This document shows positions 18,969-27,808 of a stretch of 64,000 nt of DNA, one piece after another. The notes under the pieces were generated by a model. The model worked only from the letters and a program-made list of their open reading frames with translations, searched no databases and had not been told where the DNA came from. Origin of the DNA: Bifidobacterium sp. WK041_4_12. GTDB taxonomy: Bacteria > Actinomycetota > Actinomycetes > Actinomycetales > Bifidobacteriaceae. Within the stretch, counting starts at the first letter, position 1, and each line of letters opens with the position of its first letter. The stretch is taken from the NCBI RefSeq assembly GCF_041080795.1, contig NZ_CP129674.1:806001-870000 (forward strand). Reading direction: 5' to 3'. The translations under genes and the position numbers were made by a program.

Positions 18969-19851
18969 TGCTGTCTTCTCCCAATTCATAGATGAAAATC
19001 TCTTCCAAGGTGAGTGGAATCTCATCGAAGATGACAGGATGAGCGCGGTTCACGAAGCTACGAAGCTCCTCAGGGGTATTGCGAACGATCAGATAGCTGA
19101 TCGAACCACGATCATGCTCATGCAGTATGTGCAGGGGTGCGAGCATGGCATCTGACGGCTGGCGTTGCGAGCCGAAACTCAGCTGCAACTTGTGTATGTC
19201 GGATTTCAGCTCTTCGATGTCCTGCGCAATGGCGACCTTGCCTGCCTTGATTGCACAGACATGGTCGCAGTAACCTTCGAGCTCGCGCAGATTATGCGAC
19301 GATATCACTGCGGTCATCGATCTATCGGCTGTGGCATCGACGATAAGCTCCCAAATGCTCTTGCGGACGATGGGATCGAGACCGTCAAGGGGTTCGTCAA
19401 GGAGCATGTACTGCGGCTGGCGCGCGAAGACAAGACAGCAGACGCCCTGCTTCCTCATGCCTTTTGACATCTTGGAGAATTGCATATGTGGGTCGAGATT
19501 GAATTGATGCACCGCAGTCATGAAAAGTTCCTGGTTCCATGTCTGTGCATAGATGCCAGCGGTCAAGGAACCGGCATCCTGCAACGTGAATCTGTTGAAA
19601 TATGTCAGATCGTCGGGAACGAAGGCAATCTGGCGCTTGATATCCACATTCTCATATACTGGCTGTCCGTCGTAGGCGATGGTGCCGCTATCCTGCGTCA
19701 AGACGCCTGCAAGCATCTTCAACAATGTTGTTTTGCCAGAACCGTTGGTTCCCACAAGACCGTATATGGAACCCGTTGGAATGGAGAGGCTGATATCCGA
19801 GAGAGCTGCATGAGCGTCAAAGGTCTTGGTAATCGATCGAAGCTCAATCAT
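18946..19851 (-). CDS. ABC transporter ATP-binding protein (YtrB-like)
   Basis: ATPase partner of the following permease, 301 residues. Walker A GTNGSGKTT, Walker B MLLDEPLDGLDP and the switch histidine ISSHNLRELE are intact. The signature is the divergent SKMSKGMRKQG, as is usual for the YtrB/YhcH subfamily that travels with GntR regulators. The last 80 residues are a regulatory tail. Its ATG overlaps the gntR stop by 4 bp, so translation is coupled. Confidence 0.9.
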   Translation of the reverse strand: MIELRSITKTFDAHAALSDISLSIPTGSIYGLVGTNGSGKTTLLKMLAGVLTQDSGTIAYDGQPVYENVDIKRQIAFVPDDLTYFNRFTLQDAGSLTAGIYAQTWNQELFMTAVHQFNLDPHMQFSKMSKGMRKQGVCCLVFARQPQYMLLDEPLDGLDPIVRKSIWELIVDATADRSMTAVISSHNLRELEGYCDHVCAIKAGKVAIAQDIEELKSDIHKLQLSFGSQRQPSDAMLAPLHILHEHDRGSISYLIVRNTPEELRSFVNRAHPVIFDEIPLTLEEIFIYELGEDSNEHTSTH

Positions 19852-20303
19852 TGAGAGTCCTTACTGGTATTGGTGTGGGTCTGAACTGCATGGCGGCTTT
19901 CGATGGCCGATGATTCGTCGCTGTGAGATTCGCGCACCTCGGACAGCAGTGAGGTGATGATGCTCTCAAAGCGATGTCTATCGGGGATAATCATGCGCAA
20001 TTCTCGGATGTCATCGCGAATCTGCGCCGTGACCTGAGCTATCATGCCCTCGTCTGGCTGAATGTCGAGCGGAGAGTGAGCAAAGCTTCCCACCCCAGAA
20101 ACGCTGTAGATGTAGCCCTGTGATTCGAGATGTCTGAATGCCTTCTGCACGGTATTGGGATTGACCGTCAGTTCCTTCGACAATTCACGAACCGAAGGGA
20201 GCCTGCTCTCGGGTGCGATGATTCCTGAGAGAATCTGTTCTTTGATGCCACGAACAACCTGTTCATAAATCGACTTGCGGCTTTTACCATCGATTTCAAT
20301 CAT
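19848..20303 (-). CDS. GntR-family (YtrA subfamily) transcriptional regulator
   Basis: Short GntR regulator of about 151 residues: winged helix (residues 8-75: SIYEQVVRGIKEQILSG, LPSVRELSKELTVNPNTVQKAF) plus a small helical C-terminal domain, as in the YtrA subfamily. It probably represses its own operon through the TGTACTA/TAGTACA site about 170 bp upstream. Start 20303 is chosen because CGGAG lies 7 bases upstream and the protein then begins at the domain. The frame is open to 20429, where a 15-bp repeat would add pentapeptide repeats (MIQAT/MIHAT/VIHAT). Confidence 0.9.
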   Translation of the reverse strand: MIEIDGKSRKSIYEQVVRGIKEQILSGIIAPESRLPSVRELSKELTVNPNTVQKAFRHLESQGYIYSVSGVGSFAHSPLDIQPDEGMIAQVTAQIRDDIRELRMIIPDRHRFESIITSLLSEVRESHSDESSAIESRHAVQTHTNTSKDSQ

Positions 20304-20384
20304 GTGACGCTCCGATGATGTGACACGATGCCTCCTGGTGGTGAATGTGATGAGGTGCTTCTCAGACTCGGGTGGCACCGGTGA

Positions 20385-20429
20385 AGTTGCATGAATCACA
20401 GTTGCATGAATCATAGTTGCCTGAATCAT
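20385..20429. repeat. 15-bp direct repeat, three copies
   Basis: AGTTGCATGAATCAC (20385-20399), AGTTGCATGAATCAT (20400-20414) and AGTTGCCTGAATCAT (20415-20429) lie head to tail upstream of gntR. Fifteen is a multiple of three, so the gntR frame stays open through them, but they probably lie in the untranslated leader. Confidence 0.85.
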
Positions 20430-20469
20430 CGGTGAGCCAGCGGTGAGTCATTGACGCATGCTCACTAAC

Positions 20470-20490
20470 TGTACTAGTACATATAGTACA
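20470..20490 (-). promoter_or_regulatory. Operator for the GntR (YtrA-like) operon
   Basis: TGTACTA (20470-20476) is followed by TAGTACA twice, at 20475-20481 (giving the perfect palindrome TGTACTAGTACA) and at 20484-20490. On the minus strand a TTGATG and a TATATG-like hexamer about 16 bp apart place this dyad over the -10 region, as expected for autorepression. The binding protein assignment is inference from position. Confidence 0.6.
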
Positions 20491-20615
20491 GCATGATTAG
20501 CCATCAAGTCACACCGGAGCAAACTTCGATAAGTAAGTTTTCTGAACATGAAAGGGCTTGCCACTTTACGAACAGGTAAACATTGACGCAAACACGACTT
20601 ATGTACGAAACCAAA

Positions 20616-20644
20616 TTGACACACAGACTCGGTAAATGTAATAA
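20616..20644 (+). promoter_or_regulatory. Strong sigma-70-type promoter of the nag locus
   Basis: Consensus TTGACA (20616-20621), a 17-bp spacer and TAATAA (20639-20644). It is the best promoter match seen in the window and faces the binding-protein gene at 20809. A ROK-family repressor encoded in the same locus is the obvious candidate to act here, but no operator was identified with confidence. Confidence 0.65.
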
Positions 20645-20648
20645 TTAA

Positions 20649-20695
20649 GGAAAGCAAACTAATCAAGTATCCAGGGTTAGAGACCGTTGCTTTCC
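20649..20695 (+). promoter_or_regulatory. Leader hairpin of the nag-locus transcript
   Basis: GGAAAGCAA (20649-20657) pairs perfectly with TTGCTTTCC (20687-20695) around a 29-base loop, immediately after the predicted transcription start. It could stabilise the 5' end or be part of an operator dyad. Confidence 0.4.
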
Positions 20696-20808
20696 GGCAA
20701 GTTGTTCAAGGGAGATGTTGCTGGGAGTTGAACAGGGATCTGACTCGGGTTTGCCAATGTCACTATCTGTCGCTTATCGCATCATTGAACGCATACGGAG
20801 GGGTCACC

Positions 20809-22122
20809 ATGAAACATAAGAACGCAATGTTTATTGCGGCGGCAACCGCAATCACACTGGCATTAAGTGGATGTTCGATGGGTGGATCGTCGGCATCCTC
20901 GAATTCAGGCTCGACTGATGGGAAGGGAAAGACGATAACCATCTGGGCGATGCAGGGCGATTATTCACCAAAGACCTTGGCTGCAATCAACCAGGCATTC
21001 ACCAAGAAAACGCAGGCGAAAGTCAAGGTTGAAACACAGCAGTGGACTGACATCACCACAAAAATCACCACCGCATTGACTACATCGACACCTCCTGACG
21101 TATTGGATATCGGCAATACCCAGGTGGCAGGATTCGCATCCAGCGGTGGTCTTCTCGACATCACCTCGCACAAGAAGGATCTATCCCAAGGCAATACCTG
21201 GCTCAGCGGATTGGCTGACCCGGCGACCGTCAATGGCAAGCTCTACGCCGTACCTGCATTCGGAGCCGCGCGAGCTGTCGTATACAACAAGAAGATATGG
21301 AGTGAGGCGGGCATCACCTCAGCTCCCAAGACATGGTCGGAATTCACTGCCGATCTTGACAAGGTAGCTGCCAAGAACGCTTCCAACACCAATTTCACGC
21401 CATTCTATCTTCCCGGACAATACTGGTATTCCATGCTGCAGTTCGTCTGGGACGCAGGTGGCAATGTCGCACAGGAAAAGGATGGCAAGTGGACTGGCAC
21501 CATCGCTGGTGCGAAGGCCGTGAAGGGTCTGGAGCAGTGGAAGTCCTTCCAAGACACCTATTCAAGCAAGGCGTCCAAGAGTCTTGACACCACCGAGCCT
21601 GATCAGAATCAGCTTCTTGCCGATGGCACTACTTCAGCTATTCTGGCAAACAGCGCCGCAATTACTGCCGTTCAGACATTGAATTCCTCGGTGAAGTCAA
21701 CCGATCTTGCGACATTCGCGATGCCGGGACAGAGCGGAAAGAACCAGCCGGCAATGACTGCAGGTTCTGATTTCGCCGTTGCCGCCAAGAGCAAGAACTC
21801 GGCTCTGGCGCTCGAGTGGATCAAGATAGCGGCCAGCTCAAGCATTCAGCAACAGTGGGTGTTCGGCAACGATGGATGGTTGCCCAATACTGTCCAAGGT
21901 CTCGACAAGGCAATGAATTCCAAGGACTTCCCCGCAGTGCAAAGTGGCTTCTTCGAAGCGGCCAAGAACTCCAGGGCAACACCGGGTTCACCTAACTGGG
22001 CGACCATCGAGGGTGACAAGTCGGTCAATGCGTTCACACAGTCCATTGCAACCGGATCGGCAACGCCAGAGCAAGCGGCGAAGTCATTCGACGAACATAT
22101 GGATCAGGTTTTCGCAAAGTAA
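20809..22122 (+). CDS. Carbohydrate ABC transporter substrate-binding lipoprotein
   Basis: Family 1 sugar-binding lipoprotein, about 437 residues, that captures the oligosaccharide outside the cell. Signal peptide with lipobox ALSGC (Cys22), then a Ser/Gly-rich tether, then the binding domain from about 45 (KTITIWAMQGDYSPKTLAAI). Motifs PDVLDIGNTQVAGFA and the C-terminal TPEQAAKSFDEHMDQVF are typical. Start at 20809 is fixed by GGAGGGG; the upstream frame is not protein-like. The neighbours (GH20, nagA, nagB, ROK kinase) suggest a GlcNAc-containing di- or trisaccharide as ligand, which is inference. Confidence 0.92.
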   Translation: MKHKNAMFIAAATAITLALSGCSMGGSSASSNSGSTDGKGKTITIWAMQGDYSPKTLAAINQAFTKKTQAKVKVETQQWTDITTKITTALTTSTPPDVLDIGNTQVAGFASSGGLLDITSHKKDLSQGNTWLSGLADPATVNGKLYAVPAFGAARAVVYNKKIWSEAGITSAPKTWSEFTADLDKVAAKNASNTNFTPFYLPGQYWYSMLQFVWDAGGNVAQEKDGKWTGTIAGAKAVKGLEQWKSFQDTYSSKASKSLDTTEPDQNQLLADGTTSAILANSAAITAVQTLNSSVKSTDLATFAMPGQSGKNQPAMTAGSDFAVAAKSKNSALALEWIKIAASSSIQQQWVFGNDGWLPNTVQGLDKAMNSKDFPAVQSGFFEAAKNSRATPGSPNWATIEGDKSVNAFTQSIATGSATPEQAAKSFDEHMDQVFAK

Positions 22123-22191
22123 CAGAGGTGTGCAATTCGCCTTGTCCGCCATGATTGCCGACGTCGGCTCAGCCAACGTCACCTATGGCGA

Positions 22192-22231
22192 TCATTGACA
22201 GTCATTGACAGTCATTGACGGTCATTGACGG
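22192..22231. repeat. 10-bp tandem repeat, four copies
   Basis: TCATTGACAG (22192-22201), TCATTGACAG (22202-22211), TCATTGACGG (22212-22221) and TCATTGACGG (22222-22231) are in perfect register, in the 167-bp gap between the binding-protein and first permease genes. The period is close to one helical turn, so repeated protein binding on one face is conceivable; slippage is the simpler origin. Confidence 0.9.
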
Positions 22232-22289
22232 CAAGACGAATTGCACTGCTGCCATGCAGCTCTCCTGCGGACATGAGGAAAGAAGGATC

Positions 22290-23288
22290 ATGACCTCTTC
22301 GATGAATGGAACTCCATCGGTCGAGACGATTGAAGGCGATCTGCCTACTCAATCAGATCCACCAATGCGGCGTAGAAGAAAGCAGAAGGCCTTGCACAGC
22401 GCCGATGGTCGGACTGCGGCGATACTGTTCGGACCGACCGGACTCATTCTTTTGGCACTGGTTGCGGTTCCCATCGCATTCCTTCTGTTCGCATCGTTTA
22501 CCGATTTCAACCAGCGTTCCCTGTTTACCGGTGAATTCAACATTGTGGGCATCGAACAATACATGACGGTCCTTGCCGATAGAGACTTCTGGTTCTCCAT
22601 GCTTCGCACGGGTCTGTTCACCGCAGGTCTGGTTCTTGGCAGCGTGTTCATCGGGATGTATGTGTCGCAGATGATGACGCGTCTGAACAATGGCATGAGA
22701 TATCTGGTGACCTTCGTAATGATCTTTGCGTGGGCAATGCCTAATGTCGCATCATCCATCGTCTGGAAATGGCTGTTTCAGCCAGGATACGGGGTGTTGA
22801 ACTGGCTGCTCACCAAGCTTGTCGTCTTTGGCGACATGACCAACACCTCATGGGCCAACAATACTGCCCTCGCCCTGTTCTGCATCTGGCTGTTGGTGGT
22901 CTGGCAGGCTGTGCCATATATCGCCATCACCCTCTATGCGGCGACACTGTCAGTCGATCATTCGTGTCTCGAAGCGGCTCAGCTGGATGGAGCTGGGGCA
23001 TGGCGCACATACTGGCAGATTCTTGTACCCATGATCCGTCCCAATCTGCTGGTGGTCACCTTGCTTTCGGTCATCTGGGATTTCAACGTGTTCAACCAGA
23101 TATGGCTGGTGTCACAGGGCGGGCCATCCGGTTCGACATCGACGATAGGCGTCTTCACCTATACGAAGGCTTTCGTCAGCTTCGACATCGGTCAGGGTTC
23201 AGCGATCTCAGTCATCACGGTGCTTGTCCTGCTGCTGTTGACCGGCGTCTACATTCGCAATCTCTTGAAGTCAGGTGAGGATCTATGA
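22290..23288 (+). CDS. Carbohydrate ABC transporter permease (MalF-like)
   Basis: First membrane subunit of the oligosaccharide importer, about 332 residues with six helices beginning near residue 50 (FGPTGLILLALVAVPIAFLL). EAA loop visible as LEAAQLDGAGAWRTYWQILVP. Start at 22290 is preceded by GAAGG; the frame is open upstream to 22215 but those codons cross non-conserved sequence. A Met/Arg-rich cytoplasmic N-terminus precedes the first helix. ATGA overlap couples it to the next permease. Confidence 0.92.
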   Translation: MTSSMNGTPSVETIEGDLPTQSDPPMRRRRKQKALHSADGRTAAILFGPTGLILLALVAVPIAFLLFASFTDFNQRSLFTGEFNIVGIEQYMTVLADRDFWFSMLRTGLFTAGLVLGSVFIGMYVSQMMTRLNNGMRYLVTFVMIFAWAMPNVASSIVWKWLFQPGYGVLNWLLTKLVVFGDMTNTSWANNTALALFCIWLLVVWQAVPYIAITLYAATLSVDHSCLEAAQLDGAGAWRTYWQILVPMIRPNLLVVTLLSVIWDFNVFNQIWLVSQGGPSGSTSTIGVFTYTKAFVSFDIGQGSAISVITVLVLLLLTGVYIRNLLKSGEDL

Positions 23289-24202
23289 GCGATGCCATGC
23301 AGCCCATGCAGCCAAGACACACTACCCGCACAAGCATGCAGAGAGACATGAATGACACGGAGACGGTCAAGGCACAGCGTCATATTCATTGGGATCGAAT
23401 ACGGAGCGCTGCCGCTGCGGTGGTGTTCTGCATCATCTGGTTCTTCCCCGTCTACTGGATGGTGATAACCGCTTTCAAACCGCGTAACGAGGTCATGACC
23501 GCAACCCCGGTATTCATTCCGACGCACTGGTCATTGCAGAATTTTAGAACGGCCATATTCCAGACGCAGTTTTTGATCAATCTGATGAATTCGGTGATCG
23601 TCACCTTCGTGTCGATTATCGTCTCGGTATTGCTGGCCTTTCTCGCGTGTGCGGCGCTTACGCTCTATCGTTTCAAGGGCAGGCGCTCCATCATGGTCAC
23701 CATCCTGGCAATCCAGATGCTTCCTGGAACCGCATTGCTGATTCCACAGTTCATCGTCTTCAACCAGTTCGGTCTGCTCAACAACTATGCTGGCCTGATT
23801 CTGGCCTACATTGCTGCCGTATTGCCCTTCTCGATCTGGAACATGCGAGGATTCTTCCTTGCGATACCTGTTGAGATCTTCGAATCCGCCCGCGTCGAAG
23901 GGGCGAGTGAATGGCAGATTCTGCGCATGATTACCTTCCCGCTCATCGCACCGGGCATCATCTCGACCTCGGTGTTCGCATTCATCGCAGCGTGGAATGA
24001 CTATCTGACCGCCTTCACCTTCATGAAGGATCAGTCGAAATACACGCTTCCCGTGTGGTTGGCGAGTTTCTCGACTCCTACGGGAACCGACTTCGGTGGG
24101 CAGATGGCCGCATCGGTGCTCTTCTCGCTGCCCGTCGTTATCTTCTTCATGATTATTCAGGGCAATATGGTAAAAGGAATCACGGAGGGAGCGATTAAGT
24201 GA
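23285..24202 (+). CDS. Carbohydrate ABC transporter permease (MalG-like)
   Basis: Second membrane subunit of the importer, 305 residues, six helices, with the EAA loop ESARVEGASEWQILRMITFPL and the typical N-terminal FFPVYWMVITAFKP. The first 35 residues carry Met-Gln-Pro repeats and are poorly conserved. No ATPase gene accompanies the pair; bifidobacteria commonly serve several sugar importers with one shared MsiK-type ATPase encoded elsewhere. Confidence 0.92.
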   Translation: MSDAMQPMQPRHTTRTSMQRDMNDTETVKAQRHIHWDRIRSAAAAVVFCIIWFFPVYWMVITAFKPRNEVMTATPVFIPTHWSLQNFRTAIFQTQFLINLMNSVIVTFVSIIVSVLLAFLACAALTLYRFKGRRSIMVTILAIQMLPGTALLIPQFIVFNQFGLLNNYAGLILAYIAAVLPFSIWNMRGFFLAIPVEIFESARVEGASEWQILRMITFPLIAPGIISTSVFAFIAAWNDYLTAFTFMKDQSKYTLPVWLASFSTPTGTDFGGQMAASVLFSLPVVIFFMIIQGNMVKGITEGAIK

Positions 24203-24301
24203 GTATTATTAACTATATCGCTGGTTGCCCGGAAACATAGCGGGGATTGCTCATGCCGAGAGCATCGATTCACACACCTAACACCATGATGGAGGCGCAA
24301 C

Positions 24302-25456
24302 ATGACACAGAGGTTTCCCGTACTGATTGATACCAGGGACTCTCATCATGCAGGCAGATCCCGCCGACTCGCGAGTGCGTCTCCATCAGACATCAGACTG
24401 CGCAACCGAACGGCAATCATGAGAGCTCTGTACCCGTCTGATTCCTATTCCCGTGCAGAATTGGCCAAGCTGACTGGAATGTCAAAGGTTTCGACCTCGG
24501 ATGTGGTTGCCGATCTGCTCGAGGATGGCTTGCTGATCGAGGGGGCGTACAAGACTCCCCATGGACCGGGCAAGCCGTCACAGCTGCTCAAGTTCAACGC
24601 TTCCTCGGGAAGCATCGTGTCAATCGATCTTTCAGATGCGACTCGTCTGCGGGGCATCGTCCTCGATCTGGCTGGCAAGGTTGTTCACCGTGTCGAGATT
24701 GAACTGCCTCACGCCGACGTGCTTGAGGTGAGCGAGGTGACCAAGCTCTGCAAGCGACTGCTGGAAATGTGTGACGCGACAGTGATCGGCATTGCCATAG
24801 CAACGCCTGGAACGGTCAATGACGACGGCCTGATTCTCGAAGCGCCCAACCTCGGTTGGATTGACATGAACCTGGCCGAGAAGTTCCGGCAATTCGCGGA
24901 CTGTCCGATCATCGTGACCAATGATGCCGATGCTGCCGTATTCGCGGAAGGCTATTTCGGCGGCGGCTTCTCTGACATGATTCTCGTACAGATTGCCGAT
25001 GGGGTGGGTGCGGGTCTGCTCATCGACAACGACATCGTACGAGGCAAGGGGTTTACGGCAGGAGAGATAGGGCACGTGGTGATGTCCGATGGAGTTCGTC
25101 CTTGCGTATGCGGCAAAATCGGTTGCTTGGAAACCATGGTCTCGGCACCGGTTCTTGACAAGGCCATAGCGGACAATCCAGACGATGGCGATCAGATTCT
25201 GGCTCGAGCAGGACAGGAGTTGGGCAAGGCTCTGGCCATGCCGGTCGCGCTGACGAATATCACGCATGTCGTCGTTTCCGGAGTGCCTCGACTGGTCAAT
25301 CAGACGATGGTCGAAGCTGCACAATCGACCATCGATCTGCTCACGCGCTCGCGCTTTCTTGAAGCGGTGCATGTGCAGGTTTCGACCGTTGGAGAGGATG
25401 CGGCAATGTTGGGAGCCGCTGGATTGGTGCTTCGTACGGTTCTTGCAGTGCTGTAA
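24302..25456 (+). CDS. ROK-family transcriptional repressor (NagC/Mlc type)
   Basis: 384 residues: winged helix at about 25-85 (LRNRTAIMRALYPSDSYSRAE, then LAKLTGMSKVSTSDVVADL), then the ROK sugar-binding fold. The zinc motif CVCGKIGCLE and the GEIGHVVM segment are present, as is NDADAAVFAEGY. Such proteins repress amino-sugar genes until a sugar or sugar phosphate binds. GGAGG precedes the ATG. It sits in the middle of the locus it is likely to control. Confidence 0.9.
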   Translation: MTQRFPVLIDTRDSHHAGRSRRLASASPSDIRLRNRTAIMRALYPSDSYSRAELAKLTGMSKVSTSDVVADLLEDGLLIEGAYKTPHGPGKPSQLLKFNASSGSIVSIDLSDATRLRGIVLDLAGKVVHRVEIELPHADVLEVSEVTKLCKRLLEMCDATVIGIAIATPGTVNDDGLILEAPNLGWIDMNLAEKFRQFADCPIIVTNDADAAVFAEGYFGGGFSDMILVQIADGVGAGLLIDNDIVRGKGFTAGEIGHVVMSDGVRPCVCGKIGCLETMVSAPVLDKAIADNPDDGDQILARAGQELGKALAMPVALTNITHVVVSGVPRLVNQTMVEAAQSTIDLLTRSRFLEAVHVQVSTVGEDAAMLGAAGLVLRTVLAVL

Positions 25457-25482
25457 ACGAGTGAACGATAAGGGAATTGAAC

Positions 25483-25527
25483 TATGAGAGACAACGCTAT
25501 GAGAGACAGCGCTTTGAGAGACAACAC
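25483..25527. repeat. 15-bp repeat at the start of the GH20 gene
   Basis: TATGAGAGACAACGC (25483-25497), TATGAGAGACAGCGC (25498-25512) and TTTGAGAGACAACAC (25513-25527). Each of the first two units contains an ATG, so the protein begins MRDNA-MRDSA-LRDNT and has two equivalent start codons. Confidence 0.8.
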
Positions 25528-27808
25528 AGGTGCCGAACAGCGTGCGGAACCAGAACTTCTGCCACAGCCGCAGTCGTTGAAGCTGACTGGAGGAATGGTT
25601 CAACTTCCGATTGCAGGCACCATCTCGCAATGCTCGGCGGCGGCTACTTCGTCTAGACACGACGATAGCTTGCATAGCAGCGGCGAATGCGACCGAAAGA
25701 AGGGTGGAGCATCCTGCTTTCTTGCCGAGCAGCTCGCGCAATCTCTCTTCGATGCAACCGGTCTTCAATGGAACGTTGCCCGCGACTACGATGCCGTAAC
25801 GGGCACCGACGCTGCCAGCGGAAGCGCCACGGTTGCTGACATTCGGCTTGAGATAGCTTCAGAGCTTGATGCAGAGCTTGATGCGCACAGTTACGAGCTT
25901 CTGATTTCCGCTGAGCATGTCCGTGATGGCACGGAATCTGTGACGGAATCTGTGACGGAATCTGTGGAAGTATCGAAATCAGCAGAATTGCCCATGACCG
26001 CATCTCGACGGACCGTTCCTATTGTTATCCGTGCAAGCGATGGAGCCGCCTTGCGAGACGGAGTCCAGACGCTTCGCCAACTCATTGCGCAATACGGCAT
26101 TGCCATTCCCTGCATGACCATTCACGACAAGCCCGCGTATGCAGTTCGCAGCTACAGTCTGGATGTGACCCGTGGCCGTGTACCCACGATGGCATGGCTC
26201 AAGACATGGATTGACAAGCTGTGCCTCTATAAGTACAACCAGTTGCAGCTGTACATCGAACATTCCGGAAAAGTTGACGGGCTGAGCGAGAGCTGGCGTG
26301 GCACGAGTGCGCTGACGACGCGAGACTGCATTGAGCTTGATGGGTATTGCAAGGAGCGGGGCATCGAGCTTGTCGCATCGATTTCCACCTTTGGACACCA
26401 TTACATGACGCTTCGTACGCGCACCTTCCGCGAGATTGGAGAATTCCCGGAACAGGCGAATAGAGCCTACAGCTTCATCGAGCGTCAGGAGCACCACACG
26501 ATGAACATCAATCATCCCGGTGCTTTTCCACTATCGACGCATCTGATCGACGCGTATCTTCACCAGTTTTCTTCCCCATACTTCAACATTGGCGGCGACG
26601 AGACCTTCGATCTGGGCAAGGGGAGGTCGCGCAGCGGTGCCAACCATCAGGATGTGGCGCATATGTATGCGAGCTACGTTCAGCGCCTGTGCCGGTATGT
26701 CGAGGAGCATGGGCATCAGGCGATGCTGTGGGGTGACATCGCGGTCGAGATGCCCGAGATTCTCGATCTGCTGCCCAAGAACGTCATCATATTGAACTGG
26801 CTCTATGCTCCTGACATCACCGAGGACAAGGTTGCACTCGTTGCAAGGTCCGGTGCCCGGCAATATGTCTGTGCGGCAGTGCACTGCTGGAACAGCCTCC
26901 TGCCCGGCATGGACGATGCATGGAACAATATCAGTCGTCTGGCACGCTACGGCATCACCTACCATGCAGAGGGCTTCATGGTTACCGACTGGGGCGACTA
27001 CGGACATGTCAATGATTCACGGATGAGCATTCCTGCAATGATCTATGGAGCTCAGGAAGCATGGAATCCGGGGAGTCTTGACGTTGATGCACTGGATGGA
27101 ATGATTTCAAGGATCGAATACGGTGACCGAAGCGGCTCCTGCGTGGCGGACATGAAAACTGCGTGCAATGGCAGAGCCTTCACCTGGGGCGACATCGTTC
27201 ATTATCTGGAGCTGGATGACGGCCATGGAGCGGTCAATGCTGACGTATACCAGCAGCTGCGCGAAAGCGGGGTTCCATGGCAAGGCAACTCGCCTGGAGA
27301 CCTCGCCAGCGTGCGAGTGGAATATCTGCATGCGCTGACATCCTCAGGGGAGAGCTTCACGCAAGGCGATGCTCAACTGGTGCAGGCTCAACGTCGTGTG
27401 ATGCAGCACCTTTCATCACCTTCGTCATCGCTTTCTCCATCGCCTTCGCATGGCAGAGGCAGCATTGTGCAGCCTTGGCTCATAGCAATCCAGGGTCAAC
27501 GACTGTTCAACAGATTGGGCGATGCGCTGCTCAATCCTGAATCTCGAGCGTCCCAATACGCTTTGGCCGAGAAGATCGAAATCTGGTTCGAACAGTACGC
27601 CGAGGCGTGGCGTTCAATCAGCAGGGAGTCTGAGCTGAGAAGAATAGCCGACGATGTGTGGAAATGCGCCGACATGTTGCGTGCGTCTGCCGACTCCGAC
27701 TCATGCAGTCTGCATGATGATGCTCATGAGGATGCTCACCATGGTGCTCACAGTGGTGCTCAAGCCGGTATTGCGAAAGGGTCTTCGGAATCCAGGGCTG
27801 AGCAATGA
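25484..27808 (+). CDS. Cytoplasmic beta-N-acetylhexosaminidase, GH20
   Basis: Hydrolyses terminal beta-linked GlcNAc (or GalNAc). 774 residues with no signal peptide, so it acts on imported oligosaccharide. An N-terminal GH20b-like domain (about 20-210) precedes the TIM barrel (about 215-560). The catalytic pair Asp372-Glu373 is in NIGGDETF; HHTMNINHPG and the Trp-rich VTDWGDYGH strand line the pocket. The C-terminal 200 residues are helical and end in low-complexity His/Ala repeats. Ser/Thr/Glu repeats (12-bp, three copies) sit in the linker at about residue 150. ATGA overlap with the ROK kinase gene. Confidence 0.92.
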   Translation: MRDNAMRDSALRDNTGAEQRAEPELLPQPQSLKLTGGMVQLPIAGTISQCSAAATSSRHDDSLHSSGECDRKKGGASCFLAEQLAQSLFDATGLQWNVARDYDAVTGTDAASGSATVADIRLEIASELDAELDAHSYELLISAEHVRDGTESVTESVTESVEVSKSAELPMTASRRTVPIVIRASDGAALRDGVQTLRQLIAQYGIAIPCMTIHDKPAYAVRSYSLDVTRGRVPTMAWLKTWIDKLCLYKYNQLQLYIEHSGKVDGLSESWRGTSALTTRDCIELDGYCKERGIELVASISTFGHHYMTLRTRTFREIGEFPEQANRAYSFIERQEHHTMNINHPGAFPLSTHLIDAYLHQFSSPYFNIGGDETFDLGKGRSRSGANHQDVAHMYASYVQRLCRYVEEHGHQAMLWGDIAVEMPEILDLLPKNVIILNWLYAPDITEDKVALVARSGARQYVCAAVHCWNSLLPGMDDAWNNISRLARYGITYHAEGFMVTDWGDYGHVNDSRMSIPAMIYGAQEAWNPGSLDVDALDGMISRIEYGDRSGSCVADMKTACNGRAFTWGDIVHYLELDDGHGAVNADVYQQLRESGVPWQGNSPGDLASVRVEYLHALTSSGESFTQGDAQLVQAQRRVMQHLSSPSSSLSPSPSHGRGSIVQPWLIAIQGQRLFNRLGDALLNPESRASQYALAEKIEIWFEQYAEAWRSISRESELRRIADDVWKCADMLRASADSDSCSLHDDAHEDAHHGAHSGAQAGIAKGSSESRAEQ
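25931..25966. repeat. Perfect 12-bp repeat x3 inside the GH20 gene
   Basis: ACGGAATCTGTG is repeated exactly three times (25931-25942, 25943-25954, 25955-25966), encoding TESV three times in a linker of the N-terminal domain. Copy-number change would keep the frame. Confidence 0.9.
27716..27763. repeat. 12-bp imperfect repeat x4 at the 3' end of the GH20 gene
   Basis: Four units ending in GATGCTCA or GGTGCTCA (27716-27727, 27728-27739, 27740-27751, 27752-27763) encode DDAH, EDAH, HGAH and SGAQ in the disordered C-terminal tail. Confidence 0.8.

Larger units (their letters stand above)
20304..20808. other. Divergent regulatory region between gntR and the nag-locus binding protein (505 bp)
   Basis: No gene is seen. 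From left to right it holds a 3 x 15-bp repeat (20385-20429), the GntR operator (20470-20490), an AT-richer stretch, a strong rightward promoter (20616-20644) and a leader hairpin (20649-20695). The leader before the binding-protein ATG is about 160 bases. Confidence 0.6.

Noticed and set aside
20385..20429. Possible CRISPR array
   Set aside because: Units are only 15 bp and directly abut with no spacers; no cas genes in the window.
24632..25768. Long antisense ORF (378 codons) opposite the ROK repressor gene
   Set aside because: A shadow of the codon pattern of the plus-strand gene; the translation has Cys/His/Arg-rich nonsense composition.
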